DNA from: Tenacibaculum sp.
Lineage (GTDB): Bacteria > Bacteroidota > Bacteroidia > Flavobacteriales > Flavobacteriaceae
Assembly (NCBI GenBank): GCA_020629275.1
Contig: JAHDDQ010000023.1
Coordinates: 1 to 46,449 of the forward strand
Direction: 5' to 3'
DNA: 46,449 nucleotides
The notes beneath the pieces were generated by a model. It had not been told where the DNA came from, did not search any database, and saw only the letters and a list, made by a program, of their open reading frames with translations. The translations under genes and the position numbers were made by a program. Below, one piece after another: positions 33,572-42,819 of the stretch (the stretch's first letter is position 1; every line of letters starts with the position of its first letter).

Positions 33572-35008
33572 CTAAGGGATTATTTCGTCATTAGTGTATA
33601 AGTATTTATCCATTAAATACACTAAACTAGCCATTGAAGCACTTCCTAATTCTAGTTCTCTTTTATTAACTTTATCAAAGGTGTCTGTTGAAGTATGATG
33701 ATAATCAAAATAACGCTGGCTGTCTGGTCTATAGCCCACTAGTGTAACTTCCTCGTTTTTTAAAGGAGAAATATCTGCGCCACTACCACCTTTTACTAGA
33801 TCGTGAAGTCCGTAAGGAGCTAATAATTTTTTCCAACTTTTTATAAGTGTTGTGTTTTTTGAATTTGCATCTATTGAAAAACCTCTGGGCGTATGTCCAC
33901 CAGCATCACTTTCCAAACCTCCTACATGAATCTCGTTATTTTGTTTTGCTACTTTGGCATATTCTTTTGCACCTCTTGTACCATTCTCTTCGTTCATAAA
34001 GAAAACAATTCTAAGAGTATTTTTAGGTTTTATATTATTGCTTTTAAATAAATAGGCTACTTCTAAGGATTGTACTACTCCAGTTCCGTCATCATGCGCA
34101 CCTTCACCTAAATCCCATGAATCTAAATGACCACCAACGACAATTATTTTTTCTGGATGTTCGCTACCTTTAATCTCACCGATAACATTATAAGATGGAG
34201 CATCTGGTAAAGTTTTACAGCTTTGTTTAAAGTAAAATTTAAGGTTTGGATTATTCTTCAAGTCCTTACTTAAATTTTCAGCTGCTCTTGAACTTATTGC
34301 AGCTGCAGGGATGTATTGCTCTTTAGGAATATCTCCATACCCCATAGAGCCAGTGTGCGGATAATCGTTTATACCGTTAGTCATAGACCTTACGATAACC
34401 CCTTTTGCTCCAAATTCACTACAAACTCTAGCACCAGAGAAACGTTGTCCTACGCATCCACCGTAAGCTTTAAATGTATTGATTAATGTTTCATCGAAAG
34501 CGCCATTAAAGAAAACAATCTTGTCTTTTAATTTAACACCCATCTTTTTAGCTTCATCTAAACTTTTTACTTCAATAACTTCAGCAGCTAAGCCATTATC
34601 AGGTGTAGCTATAGAAAAACCTAAAGCACAAATAGGAACGTTCTTTTGTGTTCCACTTATAGTATAATACGCGTTTTCTTTTTCACCACGAACCCAGTGT
34701 GGAACCATAACAGGTTGTAACCAAACAGAGTCAAGGCCTATTTCTTTCATGAGTTTTTCTCCCCATAATACTGCTTTTTCAGCTTCAGGAGATCCAGACA
34801 ATCTTCCTCCAATATTTTGTGTTAGATCTCTTAACCATTCATAAGATTTCCCTTGTGTTAACGCACTATTAAAGATGTGTTTTATGGCTGTACTATCTTT
34901 TTTCTCTTCTGAAGTTAATTCATTTACTGATAAAGAAGGGTTTTTTTGTTGTTCTTTACAAGCTAGTAATACCAGTACAGTACTAACTAGAACGTATATT
35001 TTTTTCAT
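33572..35008 (-). CDS. M28 family zinc aminopeptidase/carboxypeptidase lipoprotein (PGCP-like)
   Basis: This 478-aa lipoprotein (MKKIYVLVSTVLVLLAC, C17) is an M28 di-zinc peptidase with a PA insert. The PA domain spans ~140-260 (GARVCSEFGAKGVIVRSM). The active site is complete: H294 in VVGGHLDSWD, D306 in GAHDDGTG, E340/E341 in FMNEENGTRG, D368 in ESDAGG, and H438 in YHHTSTDT. The arrangement resembles plasma glutamate carboxypeptidase-like enzymes that trim dipeptides or N-terminal residues. It sits between an AGCS symporter upstream and DoxX downstream, so it probably frees amino acids outside the cell membrane for uptake. Confidence 0.93.
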   Translation of the reverse strand: MKKIYVLVSTVLVLLACKEQQKNPSLSVNELTSEEKKDSTAIKHIFNSALTQGKSYEWLRDLTQNIGGRLSGSPEAEKAVLWGEKLMKEIGLDSVWLQPVMVPHWVRGEKENAYYTISGTQKNVPICALGFSIATPDNGLAAEVIEVKSLDEAKKMGVKLKDKIVFFNGAFDETLINTFKAYGGCVGQRFSGARVCSEFGAKGVIVRSMTNGINDYPHTGSMGYGDIPKEQYIPAAAISSRAAENLSKDLKNNPNLKFYFKQSCKTLPDAPSYNVIGEIKGSEHPEKIIVVGGHLDSWDLGEGAHDDGTGVVQSLEVAYLFKSNNIKPKNTLRIVFFMNEENGTRGAKEYAKVAKQNNEIHVGGLESDAGGHTPRGFSIDANSKNTTLIKSWKKLLAPYGLHDLVKGGSGADISPLKNEEVTLVGYRPDSQRYFDYHHTSTDTFDKVNKRELELGSASMASLVYLMDKYLYTNDEIIP

Positions 35009-35092
35009 ATTTAAATTTAAATAAGGTGTCCTTAAAATTACAACTTTTAATTTTCTTTAAAATGAGTTTAAAATATTTACACAAGATTTCTT

Positions 35093-36652
35093 TTAATGTT
35101 TACTTTGCTTTATAATTGATAGGTAGCGATTAAATTCCTTTACAACTTTTGGAGCAAGAACAATTAATCCTATCATATTTGGAACCATCATAGAAAAGAC
35201 CATAGCATCTGAAAAATCGGTAACTGCGTCTAAAGTGGCTGAGGCACCCACTATTGTAAAAATGCAAAAGATAATTTTATAAATATTACCTGTACTTTTT
35301 TTTCTTCCGAAAAGGAAAGTCCATGCCTGATAACCATAATACGACCAAGAAATCATAGAAGAAAAAGCAAATAAAATTACAGCAATAGTTAGCAGGTAAG
35401 GAAACCATGAAATTCCACTCTCCAATGCTTTTGAAGTTAAAATAGCACCCTGCTCAAAAGAAACTTCTGTTCCTGCAGTTATTTGACCAGTAATAATTAA
35501 AGCTAAAGCTGTCATAGTACAAACAAGAACAGTATCTATAAAAGGTTCTAGTAATGCTACTAAACCTTCGCTAGCAGGATAATTAGTTTTTACCGCTGAA
35601 TGAGCAATTGATGAAGAACCTATTCCTGCTTCGTTTGAAAAAGCACCACGACGAAACCCTTGTATTAAAACACCAACCATTCCACCAGCAATTCCTTCAG
35701 GATTAAAAGCACCGTTAATAATTTGATTAAATGCGTTTGGAATTTGTGTATAATTAATGATCAAAATAATAATCACAGCTGCTACATATACGACAACCAT
35801 AACTGGGACTATCTTGTCGGTTACGTTTGCTATTTTTTTAATTCCTCCAATGATCACTATTCCTGCTAAGACCGCCATAATTAAACCAAATAACCAACCT
35901 TTACCATAGATAAAACTTTGTTCAGCGCCAGTGACATACTCAAATAATTTGAAAGCTTGATTTACTTGAAACATATTTCCTCCTCCAAAAGATCCGCCTA
36001 CACACATTATAGCAAATAGGATTGATAAAATTTTACCAATCTTAATGAGACCAAGTTCTTTGAATCCTTTTTTTAAGTAATACATTGGTCCTCCATATAC
36101 CGTTCCGTCGGTGCTAATTTCTCTGTATTTCACTCCAAGTGTACACTCCACAAATTTCGAAGCCATACCCAGAAAACCTGCAATAATCATCCAAAAAGTG
36201 GCACCCGCTCCACCAATAGAGAGAGCAATAGCTACCCCAGCAATATTACCAAGTCCAACAGTAGCTGAAAGCGCAGTAGTTAATGCCTGGAAATGAGAAA
36301 CTTCTCCTTCTCCTTCAATTTTTACTGTTCGTAAAATATCATCTTGCGCTTCTTGTTTTTCGATAATGTCATAAGTTCCTTTAACGACATGTATTGCTTT
36401 TGTAAATCCAGTAATATTTATTCCTTTAAAATAAATTGTAAAATAAGAAGCACCACCAATAAGAATGATTAATACCCAAGGAATACTGATAGTTTCTGTA
36501 ATGGGAATTTGCCATAGAATTGTATCTGTGAACCAACTGGTAGTGTTACGGAATGATTGGTTTATACGTTGGTCTATAGTTTGTTGAGCAAACGAACCAA
36601 TTGAAGTTAAAAGAACTACTAGTGTAATAAAAGGTTTCATAAGTAATGTCAT
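35093..36652 (-). CDS. Sodium:alanine symporter, AGCS family
   Basis: This 519-aa inner-membrane permease imports alanine or glycine with sodium. The family signature is strong: HFQALTTALSATVGLGNIAG (~118-137), ISIGGAGATFWMIIAGFLGMASKF-like helices, CTLGVKYRE, GPMYYLKKGF, and GFRRGAFSNEAGIGSSSIAH. About 11 TM segments are present, with a Bacteroidota-type N-terminal extension whose first stretch looks like a signal peptide (KPFITLVVLLTSIGSFAQ). The ATG at 36640 (M5) is an equally good start. M28 peptidase, DoxX, amidohydrolase and FKBP follow downstream with short gaps. Together these look like a peptide-to-amino-acid scavenging operon. Confidence 0.93.
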   Translation of the reverse strand: MTLLMKPFITLVVLLTSIGSFAQQTIDQRINQSFRNTTSWFTDTILWQIPITETISIPWVLIILIGGASYFTIYFKGINITGFTKAIHVVKGTYDIIEKQEAQDDILRTVKIEGEGEVSHFQALTTALSATVGLGNIAGVAIALSIGGAGATFWMIIAGFLGMASKFVECTLGVKYREISTDGTVYGGPMYYLKKGFKELGLIKIGKILSILFAIMCVGGSFGGGNMFQVNQAFKLFEYVTGAEQSFIYGKGWLFGLIMAVLAGIVIIGGIKKIANVTDKIVPVMVVVYVAAVIIILIINYTQIPNAFNQIINGAFNPEGIAGGMVGVLIQGFRRGAFSNEAGIGSSSIAHSAVKTNYPASEGLVALLEPFIDTVLVCTMTALALIITGQITAGTEVSFEQGAILTSKALESGISWFPYLLTIAVILFAFSSMISWSYYGYQAWTFLFGRKKSTGNIYKIIFCIFTIVGASATLDAVTDFSDAMVFSMMVPNMIGLIVLAPKVVKEFNRYLSIIKQSKH

Positions 36653-36743
36653 TAAATTTATAATGACAAAGTTGTTAACTATTAAAAGTTAAGAAAAGGT
36701 TACGCACTACTGAATTTTAAAAATGATATGATTAAGTATATGC

Positions 36744-37883
36744 TTAATCACAAGAAATTGTAGCAGAATCAATGAGATTATTGTCGAAAGCATAGGTGAT
36801 TAATTGTTCTTTTCCATCAGAACCAGAAATATTAAGTGCTTTTTTGATTTGATAAATATGTGTTTGAAATCCGTCTGTACTAATGTTCATTGCCTCCGCT
36901 ATTTCAGTATATGATTTCTTAGTACCGCAAAGACCAAGATTGGCTAGAACCTCTTTTTGACGATCTGATAAAATTACTTTTGACGATTCTTCAAGTGTAA
37001 TGTATTTTTTCTTTTCTTTATTAAGACGAATCTTCAAATGTTTAATAGTATCTAAATGGCTTTCATTTGCGATTTTTAATATTTCAAGTTCTTCTTCTAG
37101 GATAGTCTTACTCACTTTTATCTTTACATACTCAGATTGTTGTTCTTCGTTTTCAGCTAAGAGTTTCCAACTATAAAGTAGGATGGTGAATAAAACGATA
37201 AATAAAAATTTAAAAGAAAGTGAAGATACAGATCCGATAGTGTTCCAAGTGTTCAAATCCATCCATTCATAAGTGTTTTCAGAAGGGATAATTCGATGTA
37301 TTACAGCTACTAGAATCAAAATAAACAGAAAGTATGTTGGGAAATACATAAAGCGCATCCCTCGACTATAAAAAGCTTTATTTAACTCTTGTAATAGGGC
37401 GAAAGCTACTACTACAGAAATGGGAATATCAATAAGCCATATAACATTATTACTTGTATTATCATTGGGGTTGCTGTAGAATGAAATTAAAAAGACTGAA
37501 GCAATCATCATTAATATTCCACCAAAAATTATAAAGACTTCTTTATTCGTAAATCGTTCAATAATACGAATTACGATATTTCGTTTACTATTGTGTTCGA
37601 TTGAAGGAATCGACATTAAAATGAATAAGGAGTTGAGTAACGAAAATAAGACACCAAGACTTACAATAACTTTATCATAAATAGAAACGCTGAAAAAATC
37701 GATTAACATGATGTTTATTAAAGCACCTAAACCCCATGAAAATATAGCCAAAGAAAACCACATGATACCTCTAACTGAAGTAGTATCATCGCGTAGTTTT
37801 TCTTTAGTATATACTCGTTGAATTACAAAAGCGGTAATTAAACAAACAATAGCTGTAATATAGTTTGTAATTTCAAATAACAT
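36744..37883 (-). CDS. Seven-TM membrane-tethered LuxR-type HTH regulator
   Basis: This 379-aa protein has about seven hydrophobic helices within ~5-245, with no enzymatic domain. A charged coiled coil follows (~245-305: KIKVSKTILEEELEILKIAN, KHLKIRLNKEKKKYITLEES). A C-terminal LuxR/GerE-like helix-turn-helix ends it (~308-370: LSDRQKEVLANLGLCGTKKS, YTEIAEAMNISTDGFQTHIY, QIKKAL). So a membrane sensor is wired straight to a DNA-binding head. It lies 18 nt downstream of the outer-membrane barrel gene, so it is probably in the same operon as the barrel and the TPR protein. The signal and targets are unknown; it might monitor the envelope those neighbours build. Confidence 0.8.
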   Translation of the reverse strand: MLFEITNYITAIVCLITAFVIQRVYTKEKLRDDTTSVRGIMWFSLAIFSWGLGALINIMLIDFFSVSIYDKVIVSLGVLFSLLNSLFILMSIPSIEHNSKRNIVIRIIERFTNKEVFIIFGGILMMIASVFLISFYSNPNDNTSNNVIWLIDIPISVVVAFALLQELNKAFYSRGMRFMYFPTYFLFILILVAVIHRIIPSENTYEWMDLNTWNTIGSVSSLSFKFLFIVLFTILLYSWKLLAENEEQQSEYVKIKVSKTILEEELEILKIANESHLDTIKHLKIRLNKEKKKYITLEESSKVILSDRQKEVLANLGLCGTKKSYTEIAEAMNISTDGFQTHIYQIKKALNISGSDGKEQLITYAFDNNLIDSATISCD

Positions 37884-37901
37884 ATTTTTGAAGATACGTA
37901 T

Positions 37902-39680
37902 TTATTCAAAGAAGCTATCGAATTTCCAAATAATTCCACCAATTACTTGAATACCTTGTGCATTAAAATTAGTAAAAGTTTGGTAATTATTATTTGTAAT
38001 GTTATTTGCTCTTAAAAATACAGAAAATAAATCGTTTATATGATAACCACCATTTAAATTGATATCAATATAACTACTTAAATCAATAATGGAGTCTATA
38101 GTTCCGGCATTGTATAAAGCTCCTTTTCTATTACCAACAAAATATAAATTCGCAGCTGCATACCATTTTTTCTCTTTGTAGTTTGCAAATATATCAGCTT
38201 TAAGTTCTGGTAAATTCCATGCATGATCTTGTGTGTCTAAATTATACGAATTGAAAGAAACATTCATCCCTAAATTTAGATGTCTAGAATAATCATAATT
38301 AATCTCACCAGAGAAGTTAATAGTTCTAATATTATCGTAAACAATATTAAAAGAATTTCCAAACTCATATTCTTTAAGTGTAAAACCATTAGTATCTGTA
38401 GTAGAAAGACCATTAGATTTTGACGGATTTACGATAAATAAAGGCATATTATTTGTAATTGACAAGCCAGCTCTAACGTCGTAGTTTAAATCTCCTGATA
38501 AAATACCTCTTAATCCTCCAAAACCGTTAACGACATTATTTGTTTGAATAATTGTGGCTGTAGGAGAAATGTAAGGATTAGAGTTTGATAAACTTCTGTA
38601 AGAGTTCGTTTGTAAATCTCCTGTCGCACCTACATATATATTTGCAAATTTAGGGATTATAGGGTAATTGATTTCTATATCTGGATAAGCGAAAAATTGA
38701 TTTCCACTATTTTCTATATCTAAAGAAAAGTAGGCTTTAGCACCTAATTTAATGTCAAAATTATAAGCTCTAAATAAGTAAGTTGGGTGTACTCCTGCTA
38801 CAGCAAAACTATAATTAATTTTATCTAGAGTACTGTACGACCTATTAAATCCACCAGCAAGATAATTAATAGAAGTTCCGAGTTCAAGATCATCTAAATT
38901 TAAACCAAATCTTCCTAGAGGAAATGAAAATGTACCCTTTAGATTTGCATCAATTTCATCTGATTCAAAACTATCTGCAAAATATCCTATAGAACCTTCA
39001 ATTTTTTCTAAGCTAGAATCTGGCAAGTCAATTTCTCCATTTATAGCATAATATTTATAGGTTTGAGAATCTTCAATATTACTTAAGGCAGCTTCACTAA
39101 AGTCGATATTACTAGGTAAGCCATACCAATTGTATTTGTTTCTAAAGGCATTAAAACCAATTTTCCAGTCAAAGTAACGCATTTCTTGCTTTAAGAATAG
39201 GTCCACACTAGCATTATAATAACTACTACTTAAAGGTGTATTTACAACAGGATCGGATGATGCTATAAATTTTATTTTCCCTCCATATTCGTATTCAAAT
39301 GCACTGTTATTATGAAAATATCCTTCAACAAAAGGAGTCGTATTGTTACCAAAACCTAATGAGATATAATTGTCGAATAAACGCTCCCTATCACCAATAT
39401 CAATACCTTTTAGAACGCCACTTTTAGGTTTGTATGTTGAGGCTACTGGTATTGATTTTATACCATAATTTAAAGCCTTACGTTTTACGTTATCTGACAG
39501 TTTAATTATAGGTTTCTTTTTAATCTTATAGGCATCGGTTACTTTAGGAGCATACGTAGTAATTACCTCTATAACTTCAGTTTTTATTGAATCTTTTGCC
39601 TTATTATTTTTAGGTTTATCCTGTGCAATGATTTGTTGACCAACAAATGCAATGAATATTAAGATACTATACTTTTTCAT
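37902..39680 (-). CDS. Outer-membrane beta-barrel protein (TonB-receptor-like, plugless)
   Basis: This 592-aa protein has a signal peptide (MKKYSILIFIAFVGQQIIAQ). A short Lys-rich periplasmic stretch (~21-85) contains IEVITTYAPKVTDAYKIKKK, recalling the start of a TonB-dependent plug. From ~100 to the end there are alternating aromatic/polar beta strands (LDNYISLGFGNNTTPFVEGY, YFDWKIGFNAFRNKYNW, ...), which is a barrel. A proper plug domain is missing. The C-terminus GGIIWKFDSFFE is a plausible final strand. The gene starts 5 nt after the 998-aa TPR gene stop, so the two are coupled. In flavobacteria such a pair is recurrent, though its function is not established as far as I know. Confidence 0.8.
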   Translation of the reverse strand: MKKYSILIFIAFVGQQIIAQDKPKNNKAKDSIKTEVIEVITTYAPKVTDAYKIKKKPIIKLSDNVKRKALNYGIKSIPVASTYKPKSGVLKGIDIGDRERLFDNYISLGFGNNTTPFVEGYFHNNSAFEYEYGGKIKFIASSDPVVNTPLSSSYYNASVDLFLKQEMRYFDWKIGFNAFRNKYNWYGLPSNIDFSEAALSNIEDSQTYKYYAINGEIDLPDSSLEKIEGSIGYFADSFESDEIDANLKGTFSFPLGRFGLNLDDLELGTSINYLAGGFNRSYSTLDKINYSFAVAGVHPTYLFRAYNFDIKLGAKAYFSLDIENSGNQFFAYPDIEINYPIIPKFANIYVGATGDLQTNSYRSLSNSNPYISPTATIIQTNNVVNGFGGLRGILSGDLNYDVRAGLSITNNMPLFIVNPSKSNGLSTTDTNGFTLKEYEFGNSFNIVYDNIRTINFSGEINYDYSRHLNLGMNVSFNSYNLDTQDHAWNLPELKADIFANYKEKKWYAAANLYFVGNRKGALYNAGTIDSIIDLSSYIDINLNGGYHINDLFSVFLRANNITNNNYQTFTNFNAQGIQVIGGIIWKFDSFFE

Positions 39681-39685
39681 TAATC

Positions 39686-42682
39686 TTACTTTTGAGAATT
39701 TATAGATTCGTTGGTTTTAGCTTCTTTATTTTTAATTTTACTAAGCTCGTTTTTTGCTTCTTCAATCAAATCTTTAAACTGTGTAAAGTTTTTAACAATA
39801 TTGTCTAGAATATAAGTTGCCTGATAAGCATCCTTTAATGCATAATGATTTTTAGCCATAACGATATAGCTTTTTACACCCCAGTATTTGTATTTTGAAT
39901 AATTAGCGATTAGGTTTTCAACTTCTTTGTTAGAATCCTCGTAAGCTTCTGCTTCATTTAAAAAGAAGGCTTTATAGTATAAGGTTTCGGCTTTCAATTT
40001 TCCAGTAGCTGTATTATCTAAAACAGAATAATATTCTTTGGCACTAACGAAATCATTAGTTTTAATAGCAGATCTAGCAATAATTATACGAGCATCTTCA
40101 CCAACAACCTGATCAATTTTACCATTACTCAAGACCTTTTCAGCAAACTCAACAGCTTTATTGTACTGCTCATTATTATAATAACCTTTCATAAGATTAC
40201 TCTGTGCAAAAATTCTATTCTGGTCTAAGTTAGCTTCTTTTTCAAGACGTTCTAAAAGGCGTATACCATTTTTCCAGTCTTCATCTTCTAGGTAAATTTG
40301 ACTCATTTTCGCTAAAGATTCTTCAGAAAATCGATTCTTCTTTAAATTTATTACATATAGAAAATGAGGAGTAGCTTCCTCTTTCAAACCTTTCTTAAAT
40401 AGTAGTTTTGCTAAGTAAAAGTTAGCTTTGTTAGCATGTAAACCGTTAGGAAAATTATTTAAATAAGTTTCAAAACCACTGATTGCTTTTTCTGAATCGT
40501 TTTCTAAAAATTTATTCTCAGCGGCTTCATATGTTGTATTGTCGATTTCACTATTAGATAAATTCACAAAATCTAATTTCTTAACCCAAGCAGCATATTC
40601 ATTTACTTTCCCAAGATCTACATATACATTTCGCGCATTGGTAACTGCCTGTCGAGATTCATTAGAATTAGGATATTTAGCAACAACATCTTTAAACTTA
40701 GTTAATGCTTTTGTATTTTTTCCTTGTCCATAATACAACAATCCTTGACGTAAAATAACGCTTGGTATATAACTACTTTGAGGCACTTCTTTTAATAATG
40801 TGTTGTATACTGTATTAGCTTTACTAATATTGCCTTTAGAAGTATAAGTAGCAGCCAATTCGAACAGGGCATCATCTTTTAAGTTAGAATCTGCGTATGT
40901 ATTTGTAAGTTCTTTAAGTCCTTTGATTTTAGCCTCACGATTACCAGCTAAACCACTGCTCATTGCTTTTTGATATTGTGCATAATCAGAACCTACTCCG
41001 CCTTCGTTGATTACTTTTTCGTAAGCTGTAATTGCTTTTGAATATTGTTTAGTTGCATAGTAAGAATCTCCAAGCCTGTTTGATGCGTCATCATTAAGAT
41101 CATTATCATCGATTTTTTGATTCAAAAATTCTTGAAAATAACTAGCGGCTCTACTATAATCGTTCTGTTTAAAATAGACATAAGCAATATTATAATTCAA
41201 ATTCTTAGCTTCTTCAATTCTAGTGTCATTTATAGCTTTAAAAGATAAAAGAGCATCTTTATAATTACCAAGTAAATAGTTTGTTTCACCTAACCAGTAA
41301 TGAGCTTTATTTTTTACATCAGAATCTTGAGCATCTGTTGCAATTAAGAAATGTGGTAAAGATTTTTTAAGTTTTTGTTCATTGAATAATTGAATCCCTC
41401 TATATAAAGAAACTTCATTAGCAAGATTATCATTAATAGGATTCTTATTTATATTAAGATAATCAATAGCCCCTTGGTAATCTTGTTGATGTAAGTATGA
41501 TGTTACAAGTAGTTCTCCAATTTCTTGTCTATTTGGAGATTGAGGATATTTAGATAAGAAACCTTTTAAAACATCAGGAACACTTTTATATGGATTCCCT
41601 TCTTCGTAACTTAATTTTGTATAGTTCAAGTCTGCATCAGCTGCAATAATTGGATCAAAGTCCATTTCACTAGCATTCTTAAAAGCATTTAAGGCTTCGG
41701 TCTTTTTATTAGCTTTTAAATAACATTCCCCTAAATGGTAATATGCGTTTTGTGCAGTGCTATTTTGTCCATCAATTATTTTATTGAAATGTGTTATTGC
41801 ACTTTCATAATCTCCAAGTTTGTAATGAGAATATCCTAAATAATAATAATCAGTATTATTCCATTTTCCTTTTTTTCCTTGATATTGTTCCAAGTAAGGA
41901 ATAGCTTCTTTGTATTTCCCAGTATTAAAATAACTTTCTCCAATAATCTTACTAATATCAGATTTTTGTTTCTTCTCTGCTGTCGGAAGTATTTTTTCAC
42001 CAATTTGTATGGCTTTTTCAAATTTACCACCCTTAAAAGCCATGTCTAATAAATAATAGTTAGCCTTTGATTTATAAGTTTCATTATCCGCAAGCTGGCT
42101 TAAATTGTCCTCTGCTTCACCAAAATTTTCTTGCTTGTATGAAATATATCCATAGAAATAACGAGCATCAGTTCCGTATCTAGGATCACCTAGTAAAGTA
42201 GCAAATTTCTTCTTTGCATCTTTCAAATAATTTGAAACCAATAATGTGTAACCCATTTTGTAATTCAATTCCTTACGCTCTTCTTCGTTTAGTAATTGAG
42301 GATTAACTTTAGTATACCATTTCAAAGAATGTGACGCTTTTCTATTGGCAAAATAATAATTACCAACATTTAAAAAAGCTTTCTCCTTTTTGCTACTGTA
42401 GGGATGTTTTTTAACAAAATCTAGAACTTTCTCATCTGCATTGGTTTGATTAAGTTTTATAGCACACATAGCCTCGTAAAAATCAGCATCAGTTTTTAGA
42501 TTATATTTTGAAGTATTATTAGATACTTCTCTAAAAACTCGTTGTGCTCCTGAGTATGCTTTATTATTATATAGTGCTATTCCGTCATGGAATTTAGCGT
42601 CTATGTTGGTTTGAATCTCTGTTTTTTGTGACCAACTATTAAATAGTCCGAAAAAACAAAGTGTAATAAAGATGTATCTCAT
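39686..42682 (-). CDS. Large periplasmic TPR-repeat protein
   Basis: This 998-aa protein has a signal peptide (MRYIFITLCFFGLFNSWSQ) and then essentially nothing but tetratricopeptide repeats from ~25 to 980. Clear units include YYLGYSHYKLGDYESAITHF, AYYHLGECYLKANKKTEALN, HYWLGETNYLLGNYKDALLS, IAYVYFKQNDYSRAASYFQE, and LGDSYYATKQYSKAITAYEK. Repeat types resemble YbgF/BamD-like periplasmic scaffolds. A charged tail (IKNKEAKTNESINSQ) ends it. It would act as a superhelical protein-binding scaffold for the beta-barrel encoded 5 nt downstream. It is divergent from ftsE, with a palindrome in the intergenic region. Confidence 0.88.
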   Translation of the reverse strand: MRYIFITLCFFGLFNSWSQKTEIQTNIDAKFHDGIALYNNKAYSGAQRVFREVSNNTSKYNLKTDADFYEAMCAIKLNQTNADEKVLDFVKKHPYSSKKEKAFLNVGNYYFANRKASHSLKWYTKVNPQLLNEEERKELNYKMGYTLLVSNYLKDAKKKFATLLGDPRYGTDARYFYGYISYKQENFGEAEDNLSQLADNETYKSKANYYLLDMAFKGGKFEKAIQIGEKILPTAEKKQKSDISKIIGESYFNTGKYKEAIPYLEQYQGKKGKWNNTDYYYLGYSHYKLGDYESAITHFNKIIDGQNSTAQNAYYHLGECYLKANKKTEALNAFKNASEMDFDPIIAADADLNYTKLSYEEGNPYKSVPDVLKGFLSKYPQSPNRQEIGELLVTSYLHQQDYQGAIDYLNINKNPINDNLANEVSLYRGIQLFNEQKLKKSLPHFLIATDAQDSDVKNKAHYWLGETNYLLGNYKDALLSFKAINDTRIEEAKNLNYNIAYVYFKQNDYSRAASYFQEFLNQKIDDNDLNDDASNRLGDSYYATKQYSKAITAYEKVINEGGVGSDYAQYQKAMSSGLAGNREAKIKGLKELTNTYADSNLKDDALFELAATYTSKGNISKANTVYNTLLKEVPQSSYIPSVILRQGLLYYGQGKNTKALTKFKDVVAKYPNSNESRQAVTNARNVYVDLGKVNEYAAWVKKLDFVNLSNSEIDNTTYEAAENKFLENDSEKAISGFETYLNNFPNGLHANKANFYLAKLLFKKGLKEEATPHFLYVINLKKNRFSEESLAKMSQIYLEDEDWKNGIRLLERLEKEANLDQNRIFAQSNLMKGYYNNEQYNKAVEFAEKVLSNGKIDQVVGEDARIIIARSAIKTNDFVSAKEYYSVLDNTATGKLKAETLYYKAFFLNEAEAYEDSNKEVENLIANYSKYKYWGVKSYIVMAKNHYALKDAYQATYILDNIVKNFTQFKDLIEEAKNELSKIKNKEAKTNESINSQK

Positions 42683-42714
42683 ATTAAAATTGCCTTAGTA
42701 TATATAGGTTACCC

Positions 42715-42734
42715 AAAAAATAACGTTATTTTTT
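42715..42734. promoter_or_regulatory. Perfect 20-bp palindrome in the TPR / ftsE divergent region
   Basis: AAAAAATAACGTTATTTTTT is a perfect palindrome centred between the divergent TPR and ftsE genes, 33 nt before the TPR start. The ACGT core with A/T arms is operator-like, or it may be an AT-rich cruciform by chance. Confidence 0.4.
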
Positions 42735-42796
42735 TTGTTTTGTTTGATTAATAAAGTTCAAAAATAAAAAAAGTGGTTTAAACGAAGAATAAATAA

Positions 42797-42804
42797 TAGA
42801 TTTG
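42797..42804 (+). promoter_or_regulatory. Bacteroidota -7 box (TAGATTTG) for ftsE
   Basis: TAGATTTG matches TAnnTTTG and lies 15 nt before the ATG. A -33 TTG at the right distance is not evident. Confidence 0.45.
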
Positions 42805-42819
42805 TAAAAATAAACTTTT

